This document shows positions 16,374 to 23,855 of a DNA stretch of 64,000 bases, one piece after another. The position numbers and the translations under genes are program-made. Positions within the stretch are counted from its first letter, which is position 1; each line of letters begins with the position of its first letter. The notes under the pieces were generated by a model that made no database searches, was not told where the DNA came from, and saw nothing but the letters and a program-made list of their open reading frames with translations. Source of the stretch: Umezawaea sp049997955 (GTDB taxonomy: Bacteria; Actinomycetota; Actinomycetes; Mycobacteriales; Pseudonocardiaceae); assembly GCA_049997955.1 (NCBI GenBank), contig JAEBDY010000001.1:877459-941458 (forward strand), in the 5' to 3' direction.

Positions 16374-17132
16374 ATGACGCGCATCGAGATCGACGGCCTG
16401 CCGGCCACCACCGAAACCCTCGCGCACCCGGTGATGTCCACCACCGGCAACTTCACCGCGATGCAGGTCCGCGACCACCGGGTCCGCGGCCTCGACCTCC
16501 ACCTGGCCAGGCTGCGGACCGCGTCCGGGGAGGTGTTCGGCGGCGACCTGGACGAGGACCTCGTCCGCGGGCACATCCGCCACGCCCTGGCCGACGACGT
16601 CGTGGACGCCTCACTGCGCGTCTACGTGTTCCAACCGCACGACGCCCTGTCGGTCATGGTCACGGTCGACCCGCCCGGCGAGCCCCCCGCCGCGCCGCAG
16701 CGGCTGCTCTCCGTCCCGTACACCCGCCCGTTCCCGCACCTCAAGCACCTGGGCGGGTTCGCTCAAGCGCACCACCGGAAACTGGCCCGCGACGCCGGCT
16801 ACGACGACGCCCTCCTCGTCACGCCGGACGGCCTGGTCACCGAGGGCGCCACCACCAACATCGGCTTCTTCGACGGCGACACGGTCGTCTGGCCGGACGC
16901 CCCGGTGCTGCTGGGCATCACCATGCAGCTGGTGAACACCGCACTGGCCGTGCCGCCGCGACTGGCCGAGATCCGCCTGGAGGACCTGCCGTCGTTCGAC
17001 GCCGCGTTCCTCACCAACGCCAGGGGCATCGTCGCCGTGGGCAGCATCGACGACGTCGACTTCCCGGTGGACGAGGCCCGCATGAAGCTCGTGACCGACG
17101 CCTACGACAGCGTTCCGTGGACCAGGCCTTGA
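16374..17132 (+). CDS. Class IV aminotransferase (PLP-dependent, fold type IV)
   Basis: A 252-aa protein of the BCAT/ADC lyase/D-amino acid aminotransferase fold. The catalytic Lys is in PFPHLKHLGGF (about residue 122), followed by DAGYDDALLVTPDGLVTEGATTNIGF, where the Glu and Asn contact PLP, and LLGITMQLV. Usual members have 270-300 residues; this shorter form is common in actinomycetes. It could be an aminotransferase or an aminodeoxychorismate lyase; no folate or branched-chain genes are nearby. TAGGGA just upstream of the ATG could be the -10 of a leaderless message. Confidence 0.87.
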   Translation: MTRIEIDGLPATTETLAHPVMSTTGNFTAMQVRDHRVRGLDLHLARLRTASGEVFGGDLDEDLVRGHIRHALADDVVDASLRVYVFQPHDALSVMVTVDPPGEPPAAPQRLLSVPYTRPFPHLKHLGGFAQAHHRKLARDAGYDDALLVTPDGLVTEGATTNIGFFDGDTVVWPDAPVLLGITMQLVNTALAVPPRLAEIRLEDLPSFDAAFLTNARGIVAVGSIDDVDFPVDEARMKLVTDAYDSVPWTRP

Positions 17133-17133
17133 C

Positions 17134-18387
17134 CTAGGCGCAGGCGGCCGCGCGTTCCAGCAGCAACGTCCGCTCCCGGCCGTTCCGGGTGAGCGAAGCG
17201 GCGCGTTCGAACTCGCCGCGGGCCTCGTCCAGCCTGCCGAGCTTCACCAGGAAGTCCCCGCGCACGCTGGGCAGCAGGTGGTAACCCTTCAACGAGGGCA
17301 CGGACAGCAGCTCGTCGACCAGTTCCAGCCCGGCCGCGGGCCCGTGCGCCATCGACACGGCCACCGCCCGGTTCAGCTCCACCACGGGCGACGGCAGCAC
17401 CTTGCCCAACGTGTCGTACAGGGAGGCGATCCGCCCCCAGTCCGTGTCGCCGGCGGTCCGAGCCCGCCCGTGGCACGCGGCGATGGCCGCCTGCAACGCG
17501 TAGGGCCCGTCGGCGCCGCCCAGCTGTTCGACGCGGTCGAGCGCCGCCAACCCGCGCCTGATCAGCATGTGGTCCCACCGCCCGCGGTCCTGGTCGAGCA
17601 GCAGCACCGGCCGCCCGTCCGGCCCCACCCGCGCGGCCGAGCGGGAGGCCTGGATCTCCATCATCGCCACCAGCCCGTGCACCTCGGGTTCGAGCGGCAT
17701 CAGCCCGGCCAGCACCCGGCCCAGCCGCAAAGCCTCGCCGCACAACGACGGCCGCAGCCAGTCGTCCCCGGCGGTGGCCGAGTACCCCTCGTTGAAGACG
17801 AGGTACACGACCTCCAGGACGGACGACAACCGCGCGGGCCACTCCTCGCGCGGGGGCACCTCGAACGGCACCTCGGCCTTCGCCAGCGTCTTCTTGGCCC
17901 GCACGATCCGCTGCGCGATGGTCGGCTCGGACGCCAGGAACGCGCGGGCGATCTCGTCGGTGGACAACCCGCCCAGCAGCCGCAACGTCAGGGCCACCCG
18001 CGCCTCGGTCGACAGCACCGGGTGGCACGACACGAACACCAGCCGCAGCAGGTCGTCGTCGATCTCAGGGGCGTCCTCGACCTCCGGCGCGGCCCCGAGC
18101 GGGTCCAGCTCGTGCCCCAGGACCTCGACCTTCTTGCGGAGGTTCTGCTCCCGCCGGATGAGGTCGATCGCCCGGCGCTTCCCGGTCGCCATCAGCCAGG
18201 CGCCGGGATTGCGCGGGACGCCCTCGACGGGCCACTGCTCCACAGCGGCCAGCAGGGCGTCCTGCGCAAGCTCCTCGGCGAGCCCGACGTCCCGCACGAT
18301 CCGTGCGAGACCGGCGACGACCCGCGCCGATTCGATCCTCCAGACCGCGTCGATCGCGCGGTGTGCCTCCGAAGCCGTCACAGCCAC
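17134..18387 (-). CDS. ECF42-type RNA polymerase sigma factor
   Basis: A 417-aa sigma factor. Region 2 spans about residues 10-75 (ARVVAGLARIVRDVGLAEELAQDAL, NPGAWLMATGKRRAID), region 4 about 120-175 (LTLRLLGGLSTDEIARAFLASEPTIAQRIVRAKKTLA), and a long helical C-terminus of about 220 residues with TPR-like helices follows. This architecture and the adjacent DGPF protein match the ECF42 group, in which the C-terminal extension replaces an anti-sigma factor and is needed for activity. It starts with GTG 18387, 33 bp after the DGPF gene, in one operon. Targets in this group are often the DGPF gene itself and stress functions. Confidence 0.92.
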   Translation of the reverse strand: MAVTASEAHRAIDAVWRIESARVVAGLARIVRDVGLAEELAQDALLAAVEQWPVEGVPRNPGAWLMATGKRRAIDLIRREQNLRKKVEVLGHELDPLGAAPEVEDAPEIDDDLLRLVFVSCHPVLSTEARVALTLRLLGGLSTDEIARAFLASEPTIAQRIVRAKKTLAKAEVPFEVPPREEWPARLSSVLEVVYLVFNEGYSATAGDDWLRPSLCGEALRLGRVLAGLMPLEPEVHGLVAMMEIQASRSAARVGPDGRPVLLLDQDRGRWDHMLIRRGLAALDRVEQLGGADGPYALQAAIAACHGRARTAGDTDWGRIASLYDTLGKVLPSPVVELNRAVAVSMAHGPAAGLELVDELLSVPSLKGYHLLPSVRGDFLVKLGRLDEARGEFERAASLTRNGRERTLLLERAAACA

Positions 18388-18420
18388 TGATTACCGCAAC
18401 CGCGACGGCCGTGCAAACAG

Positions 18421-18840
18421 CTACTGGCCGATCTGCTCCCGCAGCGCGTTCTCGGCGGCCTGCAGCTCGGGCGTGAACTCGTCGCCGAAGTCGGACGCCT
18501 CGAACACCTGGCGGATCTCGATCACCGAGTCCTCGCCCTCGAACGTCGGCATCCGCTTGACCCACTCGATCGCCTCGTCGCGCGACTTCACGTCGAGAAT
18601 CCAGAACCCGGCGATGAGCTCCTTGGTCTCGGCGAACGGCCCGTCGACCACGGTCTTCTCGTTGCCCTTGAGGTGCACCCGCGCACCCTTGGCGCTGGGG
18701 TGCAGCCCTTCACCGGCCAGCATCACACCCGCGCCCGCCAGCTCTTCGTTGAACTTCCCCATGGCCGTGAGCTGCTCCTCGCTCGGCATGGCGCCCGCTT
18801 CGGTCTTCTCGTCGGCCTTGATGATCACCATGAAACGCAC
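18421..18840 (-). CDS. DGPF-domain (YciI-like) protein, ECF42 partner
   Basis: A 139-aa ferredoxin-like-fold protein of the YCII/DGPF family. The hallmark motif VVDGPFAETKE sits near residues 65-75, with MRFMVIIKADEK at the N-terminus and GFWILDVKSRDEAIEWVKR after the motif. The start is GTG 18840, seven bases after AGGAG. It lies directly upstream of the ECF42 sigma gene, the conserved arrangement for this group. Its biochemical role is not established; it may sense or process a small molecule. Confidence 0.92.
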   Translation of the reverse strand: MRFMVIIKADEKTEAGAMPSEEQLTAMGKFNEELAGAGVMLAGEGLHPSAKGARVHLKGNEKTVVDGPFAETKELIAGFWILDVKSRDEAIEWVKRMPTFEGEDSVIEIRQVFEASDFGDEFTPELQAAENALREQIGQ

Positions 18841-18979
18841 AACAGGCTCCTAGGTCGTCCTGGGCGGGACCTTCTCCCTGCCCTGTACCCCTGCGTCGAA
18901 CGGGAACCCGCCCGATCGACACACGGGCGAACTTTTCTTCGAACTTTTTTCGCAGGCCCCGGACCAGCGGAAACGCGAA

Positions 18980-19009
18980 CGGCCGGACCGCCGCGAGGCG
19001 ATCCGGCCG
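18980..19009 (-). terminator. Hairpin after small MT0933-like gene
   Basis: CGGCCGGA (18980-18987) pairs with TCCGGCCG (19002-19009), 10 bp after the stop of the 66-aa gene. Confidence 0.5.
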
Positions 19010-19019
19010 CAAGCGGCGT

Positions 19020-19220
19020 TCAGTAACCGGGCCTGGAGGCGTTCTTGGCCTTCCGCACGGCGCCGTCGATCTGGTGGTGGTACTTCCCCTTGGTCTGCCG
19101 GTCGAGGAACATCCCCGCCTGGTCGGCGAGCCTGCTCACCTTCTCGGGGTTCTGCTGGGCGTACTTCTTGGCCGCGGCAGCCGCCGTGGCGAGTACCGCG
19201 AGCTTGCGCAACATGGCCAT
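19020..19220 (-). CDS. Small MT0933 (Rv0909)-like protein
   Basis: A 66-aa basic protein. The C-terminal half (KVSRLADQAGMFLDRQTKGKYHHQIDGAVRKA in outline) resembles the MT0933-like antitoxin family of actinomycetes, whose members have the pattern DxAxxxxDxxTxGKYxxQID. The N-terminus is a short hydrophobic Ala-rich helix (LAVLATAAAAAKK). Many family members have no neighbouring toxin, and none is visible here, so a DNA-associated or orphan role is as likely as toxin neutralisation. ATG 19220 or ATG 19214 could be the start; GAGG favours the second. Confidence 0.7.
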   Translation of the reverse strand: MAMLRKLAVLATAAAAAKKYAQQNPEKVSRLADQAGMFLDRQTKGKYHHQIDGAVRKAKNASRPGY

Positions 19221-19318
19221 GCCTCATCCCTTCGACAACCGTCCAACGTCCGGACGCACCACGAAGGTTCCCCACGCGCCCGGTGCCCAACCAGCACCTC
19301 ACGCGGAGGCCACCCGAC

Positions 19319-20083
19319 CTACCGCTCCACCAGCACGGCCAACCCGTCCAACACCCTCCCCAACCCGAACTCGTAGGCGGCCCCCGGCTCGTAGGCCGTC
19401 CCGAGCGCCGCCCCGACCGCCGACCCCACCCGCCCGGCCAGCGGATAGACCCCGGGGGCGAGCACCCGCTCCAGCAGCGGAGCGCTGGCCGCCCACCACT
19501 CCCCGTCCGTCAGCGCGCTCTCGGCCGCGGCGACGGCCGAGTCGGCGGCGCTGCGCGCCCAGGCCTGCACGAAGCTCAACACGTAGGTCAGCGCCGCGTC
19601 CATCTCCACGTCGGACAACCCGATCCCGTCCAACGCGTTCAGCTCGTGCTCGTACTTCCCCATCTGCCCCGGCCCCAGCAACGGCCGAACGGTGGACACC
19701 CGCGCCACCCAGGGATGCGCCTCGAACAACCGCCGGTTCTCCAGGGCGACGGCCACCACCCGCTCCCGCCACGGCGAGCCCGCGGTGGACACCCGCTCCA
19801 TCCGCGCGTAGGCCGAGTCCACCATCAGGTCGAGCAGTTCGGCCTTGCCCGGCACGTACGTGTACAGCGTCATCGCGACCACGCCCAACGCCGACGCGAC
19901 CTTCCGCATGGTCAGCGCTTCCAGGCCTTCGGCGTCCGCCAGCGAGGTGGCCGCGTCGACCACGGCGTCCACGGTCAGCCCTTGCCGGGGCCCGCGCCGG
20001 GGAACCGCCCCGGCCTCCCGCCAGAGCAGTTGGAGAGTGCGAGCGGGATCCCCGGCGCTCGTTCGATCGTCACCCACGTGCAT
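19319..20083 (-). CDS. TetR-family regulator with TetR_C-type ligand domain
   Basis: A 254-aa regulator. The HTH is at about residues 36-85 (VDAVVDAATSLADAEGLEALTMRKVASALGVVAMTLYTYVPGKAELLDLMVD), after a 30-residue arginine- and proline-containing leader found in tetracycline-repressor-like members. The C-terminus is all-helical and Trp-containing. It is divergent from a VOC-family gene with 51 bp between starts, and that spacer is filled by a TACANNG heptamer array, the likely operator. By analogy it may sense a drug that the VOC protein modifies or binds. Confidence 0.9.
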   Translation of the reverse strand: MHVGDDRTSAGDPARTLQLLWREAGAVPRRGPRQGLTVDAVVDAATSLADAEGLEALTMRKVASALGVVAMTLYTYVPGKAELLDLMVDSAYARMERVSTAGSPWRERVVAVALENRRLFEAHPWVARVSTVRPLLGPGQMGKYEHELNALDGIGLSDVEMDAALTYVLSFVQAWARSAADSAVAAAESALTDGEWWAASAPLLERVLAPGVYPLAGRVGSAVGAALGTAYEPGAAYEFGLGRVLDGLAVLVER

Positions 20084-20093
20084 CCTTACTTTT

Positions 20094-20121
20094 TACAGCG
20101 TACAATGTACAACGTACAGAG
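20094..20121. promoter_or_regulatory. Four tandem TACANNG heptamers, TetR/VOC operator
   Basis: TACAGCG, TACAATG, TACAACG and TACAGAG follow each other without gaps (20094-20121), preceded by a degenerate TACTTTT. The array also creates the palindromes GTACA-A-TGTAC (20100-20110) and TGTAC-AAC-GTACA (20106-20118). It occupies most of the 51-bp spacer between the divergent TetR and VOC genes and is AT-rich for this genome. Confidence 0.55.
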
Positions 20122-20134
20122 AAAAGGAGTGCCA

Positions 20135-20512
20135 GTGCGGATCACCTCTTCAGCCGTGTCCATGAACGTCGACGACGTCCCCGCGTCCAGCAAGTTCCTC
20201 ATCGACCACTTCGGTTTCCAGGAGGCCATGGCGGCGGACGGCTTCGCCTCGCTCACCCGCGAGGACGCGAAGATCCACGTCATCTTCCTGCGCCGAGGCC
20301 TCCCGACCCTGCCCGACGACCAGCGGGACGTGCACGCCACGGGGCTCATCCTCGCCTTCGTCGTGGACGACCTGGAAGGCGAACTGGCCCGCCTCCAGCA
20401 GGAGGGTGTCACGATCACGATGCCGCTCACCTCCGAGGAGTGGGGCGAGCGGGCCTTCCAGGTGCGCGACCCCAACGGCGTGATCGTCCAGCTCGTGGAC
20501 TGGAACGCCTAG
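20135..20512 (+). CDS. VOC-family (glyoxalase/bleomycin resistance) protein
   Basis: A 125-aa vicinal-oxygen-chelate protein: two beta-alpha-beta-beta-beta modules, with SSAVSMNVDDVPASSKFLIDHFGF at the start, LILAFVVDDLEGELARLQQEG in the middle and FQVRDPNGVIVQLVDW at the end, where the Glu/Gln-type metal ligand position is occupied by Gln. GTG 20135 is five bases after AAGGAG. Functions in the family range from glyoxalases to antibiotic-sequestering proteins; the divergent TetR regulator favours a resistance or detoxification role. Confidence 0.88.
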   Translation: MRITSSAVSMNVDDVPASSKFLIDHFGFQEAMAADGFASLTREDAKIHVIFLRRGLPTLPDDQRDVHATGLILAFVVDDLEGELARLQQEGVTITMPLTSEEWGERAFQVRDPNGVIVQLVDWNA

Positions 20513-21129
20513 ACCCGCCGCCCGAGGGGCTCCCGCAGCGCGACGGCCGTGCGCCCGGGAGCCTCCTCGGAGGCAGGCACCGCCGCTCATCGGCCCACGG
20601 GACGAGTGCGATCCGAGGGGTGGTCATGCTCCCGATCGCACCAGCTCGACCGGCACGGCGTCCAAGACGCGACCCCGTTCGTGGAGATAGGGAACGCCTG
20701 TCGAACGGTCCGCGCCACCTCCGGGAACGCCTCGGCGACCGGCGACACCGCCTCACGCCGCCAGACCAGCGCGAGGTGCAGGTGCGCGGGCGGTTCGAGA
20801 TTGACCACGAGCGCGCCCGCCTGCCGCGCGAGCGGCGCCCACGAGTCGGCGAGCACGGCGATGCCGACCCCGCCGAGCAAACGCCCTGATCATCGAGCTC
20901 AGCGGCTCGACTGGGAGAGCGGCGGTTGCGCGAGGAACAGCGCCTGCGTGGCCCGGTGCACCTCGCCGTGGTCGACCACGGCGAGGAAGCCGCCGTGCGT
21001 CCATCCCCCGACCCCAACCGCCATTTGGCGGGTCATCTCCGCCGCGTGGCACTGTCGACGGTGCCGCCGCCGAGCCGACGATGGTCGTGGTGGTCACGCC
21101 GGAGTGACCCCGAGCACCGAGGAGACCCG
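20513..21129. other. Gene-free spacer holding the LysR remnant
   Basis: Apart from the LysR remnant this 617-bp stretch has no convincing coding region. The first 77 bases after the VOC stop contain GC-rich short inverted pieces but no clear hairpin, and a plain GGAG precedes the hydrolase ATG at 21130. Confidence 0.5.
20590..21036 (-). pseudogene. Decayed LysR-family regulator
   Basis: On the minus strand, ATG 21036 opens a 45-codon frame whose later part (GGFLAVVDHGEVHRATQALF then LAQPPLSQSSR) is a LysR N-terminal winged helix, ending in a TGA within the recognition helix region. Another frame then picks up a typical LysR C-terminus (LGGVGIAVLADSWAPLARQAG, then LEPPAHLHLALVWRRE). About 170 residues of the effector domain are missing between them, so a deletion plus a frameshift inactivated the gene. 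It is divergent from the alpha/beta hydrolase gene, which it may once have regulated. Confidence 0.7.
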
Positions 21130-22119
21130 ATGACGACCACTGAGTCCGACTCGACCCGCGTCGGCCCGCCGCCGCCGTTCGACACCGAACTGGCCGCCGC
21201 GCTCGAAACCATGTCCGAGCTGCCGAGTTCGATCACCGCCGAGCTGATCCCCCTGATGCGGTCCGGCGGCCTCGGGCGTGACGCGACCACGGAGGAACTG
21301 GAGCGCGACGGCGCGTTCGAGGTGTCCGAGCGGCCCGTGCCGGGCCCGCACGGCGACATCCCGGTGCTGATCCTGCGGCCGACCGGCGCGACCGGCCTGG
21401 TCGGCGCGATCTACTACGTCCACGGCGGCGGCATGGTCATGGGCTCCAACCGGGGCGCCGACTCGACCAAGGCGTTCGACCTGGCGCAGGAGCTGGGACT
21501 GGCCGTCGTGTCGGTCGACTACCGGCTCGCGCCCGAGCACCCGCACCCGGTGCCGGTCGACGAGTGCTACGCCGGTCTGGTGTGGACGGTCGAGCACGCC
21601 GAGGAGCTGGGCATCGACCCCGAGCGCATCGTGATCAGTGGCGCCAGCGCGGGCGGTGGTCTCGCCGCCGCGACGACGTTGATGGCCCGCGACCGGGGTG
21701 GCCCCGCGCTCGCCGCGCAGCTGCTGTTCTGCCCGATGCTCGACGACCGCAACGAGTCGGTGTCGGCGCGGCAGATGGTCGGCGTCGGCGTGTGGGACCG
21801 GATCTCCAACGACACGGGCTGGACCGCGCTGCTCGGCGACGAGCGCGGCGGACCCGACGTGTCGCCGTACGCCGCCCCCGCCAGGGCGACGGACCTGTCC
21901 GGGCTGCCGCCGGCCTACCTCGACGTCGGCTCGGCGGAGACGTTCCGCGACGAGGTCGTCGCGTACGCGTCCGCGATCTGGGCCGCGGGCGGCGAAGCCG
22001 AGCTGCACGTGTGGCCCGGCGGGTTCCACGGGTTCGAACTGCTCGCCCCGCAGGCGCTGATCTCGCAGACCGCGGGCGGACCGCGAGCCCCCTGGCTGCG
22101 ACGCGTGCTCGGCATCTGA
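21130..22119 (+). CDS. Alpha/beta hydrolase, hormone-sensitive-lipase type
   Basis: A 329-aa HSL-family esterase. The oxyanion motif YVHGGGMVMGS (about residues 96-106), VSVDYRLAPEHPHP, the nucleophile elbow GASAGGGLAA, the acid Asp in YLDVGSAETFRDE and the His in WPGGFHGFE are all present. It should hydrolyse short-chain or acyl esters in the cytoplasm. ATG 21130 follows GGAG. The PucR-type regulator gene begins 20 bp downstream, so the two form a unit; the LysR remnant lies upstream in the opposite direction. Confidence 0.92.
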   Translation: MTTTESDSTRVGPPPPFDTELAAALETMSELPSSITAELIPLMRSGGLGRDATTEELERDGAFEVSERPVPGPHGDIPVLILRPTGATGLVGAIYYVHGGGMVMGSNRGADSTKAFDLAQELGLAVVSVDYRLAPEHPHPVPVDECYAGLVWTVEHAEELGIDPERIVISGASAGGGLAAATTLMARDRGGPALAAQLLFCPMLDDRNESVSARQMVGVGVWDRISNDTGWTALLGDERGGPDVSPYAAPARATDLSGLPPAYLDVGSAETFRDEVVAYASAIWAAGGEAELHVWPGGFHGFELLAPQALISQTAGGPRAPWLRRVLGI

Positions 22120-22139
22120 GCCGGTGGCACGATGAACAG

Positions 22140-23108
22140 GTGGAAGACCTCGTCGGCAGGCTGAGCGCGCTCGATCCCGACGCGGGCGCGGCGGTCAAGG
22201 TGATCGCCTACTTCGACCGGCTGGTCGAGGGCCGCGCCGGGCTCGAACCCGTCGTCCGCGGCGCGGCCGTGCTCACCGGCTGCGCCGCCCGGCTGGTCGA
22301 CGCCGATCGCGGTGTCGACCTCCGGGTCGACGCGACCGGCGCCGTCCAGCCGTCCGGCGGCCCGCCGGACCCGACGTGGCTCAGCGCTCCTCTGCACCCC
22401 GGTGGCCCACCCGCGCTCTGGCTCGAACGCGCCAGCCCGGCGGGCCCGGTCGAGGCCATGGTCCTCGAACGGGCCCTGTCCGCTGCTCGGGGCGCGCTCG
22501 CCCGCACCCGTGGGCCCGCGCCCGCGGACGACGTGGCCGCGGTGCTGGACGCCTCGGTCGCCGAACCCGCTCGTCTGCGCGCCGCCCGCAGGCTCGGCCT
22601 GGGCACCGCCGCCCGAGCGGTCGCCCTGGTCGGTGGCCGGGCGAAGGTGCTGGCCGCCGACCAGGACGTCACCACGGCCAGGGCCGGCGTCGGTCCCGTT
22701 GTCGCCGTGGCGGACCTGCCGTCGTCGTGGGCCGCCGCGCGCACGGCGTTGCGCTTCACGGCGGCGGGCACCGAGCAGGACCCCGGCCCCGGCGTCGTGC
22801 ACGCCGACGAACTGGGCGGTCTGGCCGTGCTCGCCGAGGCCGTCGGCCCCGGTACGGAACCGGTTCCGGATGTGCGCGACCTGGAACGCGCCCGCTCCAC
22901 CGCTCCCTGGGCACTGGCGACGCTCGTCGCCGTGGCCACCACGTCCAGCCTGCGCACGGCCGCCGCCGCACTGGTCGTGCACCACTCCACGTTGCAGGAC
23001 CGGCTGACGCACGTGGAGGAGTTGCTGGGCTGGTCGGTCCGCGACCCCTCCGGACGCTTGCGCCTGCAACTGGCCATCGCGCTGCGCCGCCTGCGCCAAC
23101 ACCCGTGA
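22140..23108 (+). CDS. PucR-type helix-turn-helix regulator
   Basis: A 322-aa protein with a C-terminal PucR-like HTH: LATLVAVATTSSLRTAAAAL, VHHSTLQDRLTHVEELLGW and LRLQLAIALRRLRQ (about residues 260-320), the HTH_30 signature. The N-terminal 230 residues are a GAF-like/uncharacterised sensory part. Start GTG 22140 has no strong ribosome binding site, so it may be coupled to the hydrolase gene 20 bp upstream. It is a candidate regulator of that esterase, perhaps replacing the decayed LysR protein. Confidence 0.85.
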   Translation: MEDLVGRLSALDPDAGAAVKVIAYFDRLVEGRAGLEPVVRGAAVLTGCAARLVDADRGVDLRVDATGAVQPSGGPPDPTWLSAPLHPGGPPALWLERASPAGPVEAMVLERALSAARGALARTRGPAPADDVAAVLDASVAEPARLRAARRLGLGTAARAVALVGGRAKVLAADQDVTTARAGVGPVVAVADLPSSWAAARTALRFTAAGTEQDPGPGVVHADELGGLAVLAEAVGPGTEPVPDVRDLERARSTAPWALATLVAVATTSSLRTAAAALVVHHSTLQDRLTHVEELLGWSVRDPSGRLRLQLAIALRRLRQHP

Positions 23109-23127
23109 CAGTCCTGAGTGGACTGTC
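23107..23127. terminator. Hairpin between PucR and ribA-like genes
   Basis: GACAGTCC (23107-23114) and GGACTGTC (23120-23127) are perfect inverted repeats with a 5-nt loop. They overlap both stop codons of the convergent gene pair. Confidence 0.55.
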
Positions 23128-23752
23128 AGCCCGCCAGTGCGATGGTGTGCCCGGTGCGCTCGACCTTGGCCCGCAGGTAGCCGAGGTTGCTCGGCGTGGC
23201 GAAGACGCCGGTCGGCACGTGGTGGCGCACGGTGATGCCGTGGGCGTTGAGCTGCGCGCCCTTGTCGGGGTTGTTGGACAGCAGGTCGATCGTGTCGACG
23301 CCCAGGGCGGTCAGCATCTGCGCGGCGGCGGTGTAGTCGCGGCCGTCCTCCGGCAGGCCGAGCGCGCTGTTGGCCTCGTAGGTGTCCAGGCCGTCGTCCT
23401 GCAGGGCGTAGGCGTCGAGCTTGTTGTACAGCCCGATGCCGCGGCCCTCCTGGCGCAGGTAGAGCAGCACGCCGCCCTCGTTCGACAGGCGTTCGACGGC
23501 TTCGCGGAGCTGGGGGCCGCAGTCGCAGCGGGCCGAGCCGAAGACGTCGCCGGTGAGGCACTCGGAGTGCATCCGGACGAGCGGCGCCGGGTTCGCGGAC
23601 AGGTCCCCGAACACCATCGCCAGGTGCTCCGCGTGGTCGGCGAGCCCGTGGAAGGTGACCGTCTCGGCCGTGGTGCTGAAGCCGTCGCCGAACCGCAGGG
23701 GCACCTGGACGCTGGTGCGGACCGAAGCGCTCGCGGTGAGGGAGGCGGTCAT
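23126..23752 (-). CDS. ribA: GTP cyclohydrolase II
   Basis: A 208-aa monofunctional GTP cyclohydrolase II, the first enzyme of riboflavin synthesis (GTP to diaminohydroxypyrimidine nucleotide, formate and pyrophosphate). The zinc ligands Cys65, Cys76 and Cys78 lie in HSECLTGDVFGSARCDCG, and the active-site loop RQEGRGIGL is at 100-108, followed by DTYEAN and LLSNNPDK. The DHBP synthase domain usually fused to RibA is absent. ATG 23752 follows GGAG. No other rib genes are nearby, so it may be a second copy serving a secondary pathway such as deazaflavin or pyrrolopyrimidine formation. Confidence 0.92.
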   Translation of the reverse strand: MTASLTASASVRTSVQVPLRFGDGFSTTAETVTFHGLADHAEHLAMVFGDLSANPAPLVRMHSECLTGDVFGSARCDCGPQLREAVERLSNEGGVLLYLRQEGRGIGLYNKLDAYALQDDGLDTYEANSALGLPEDGRDYTAAAQMLTALGVDTIDLLSNNPDKGAQLNAHGITVRHHVPTGVFATPSNLGYLRAKVERTGHTIALAG

Positions 23753-23855
23753 GACGGGCTCCGATCGACGACGAGTTCGTTCTTCAACCACAGGTCGAAC
23801 ACTACGCCGGTAGTTTGAATTTGAACGAGGACTGTGGTCGCGACCACAGCGCGTC

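Noticed and set aside
11365..17132. Specialised-metabolite cluster around acylase, hexosaminidase and aminotransferase
   Set aside because: No synthase, carrier protein or tailoring set is present; separate terminators and promoters show independent units.
19020..19220. Toxin-antitoxin pair
   Set aside because: The MT0933-like protein is present but no adjacent toxin gene is visible on either side.
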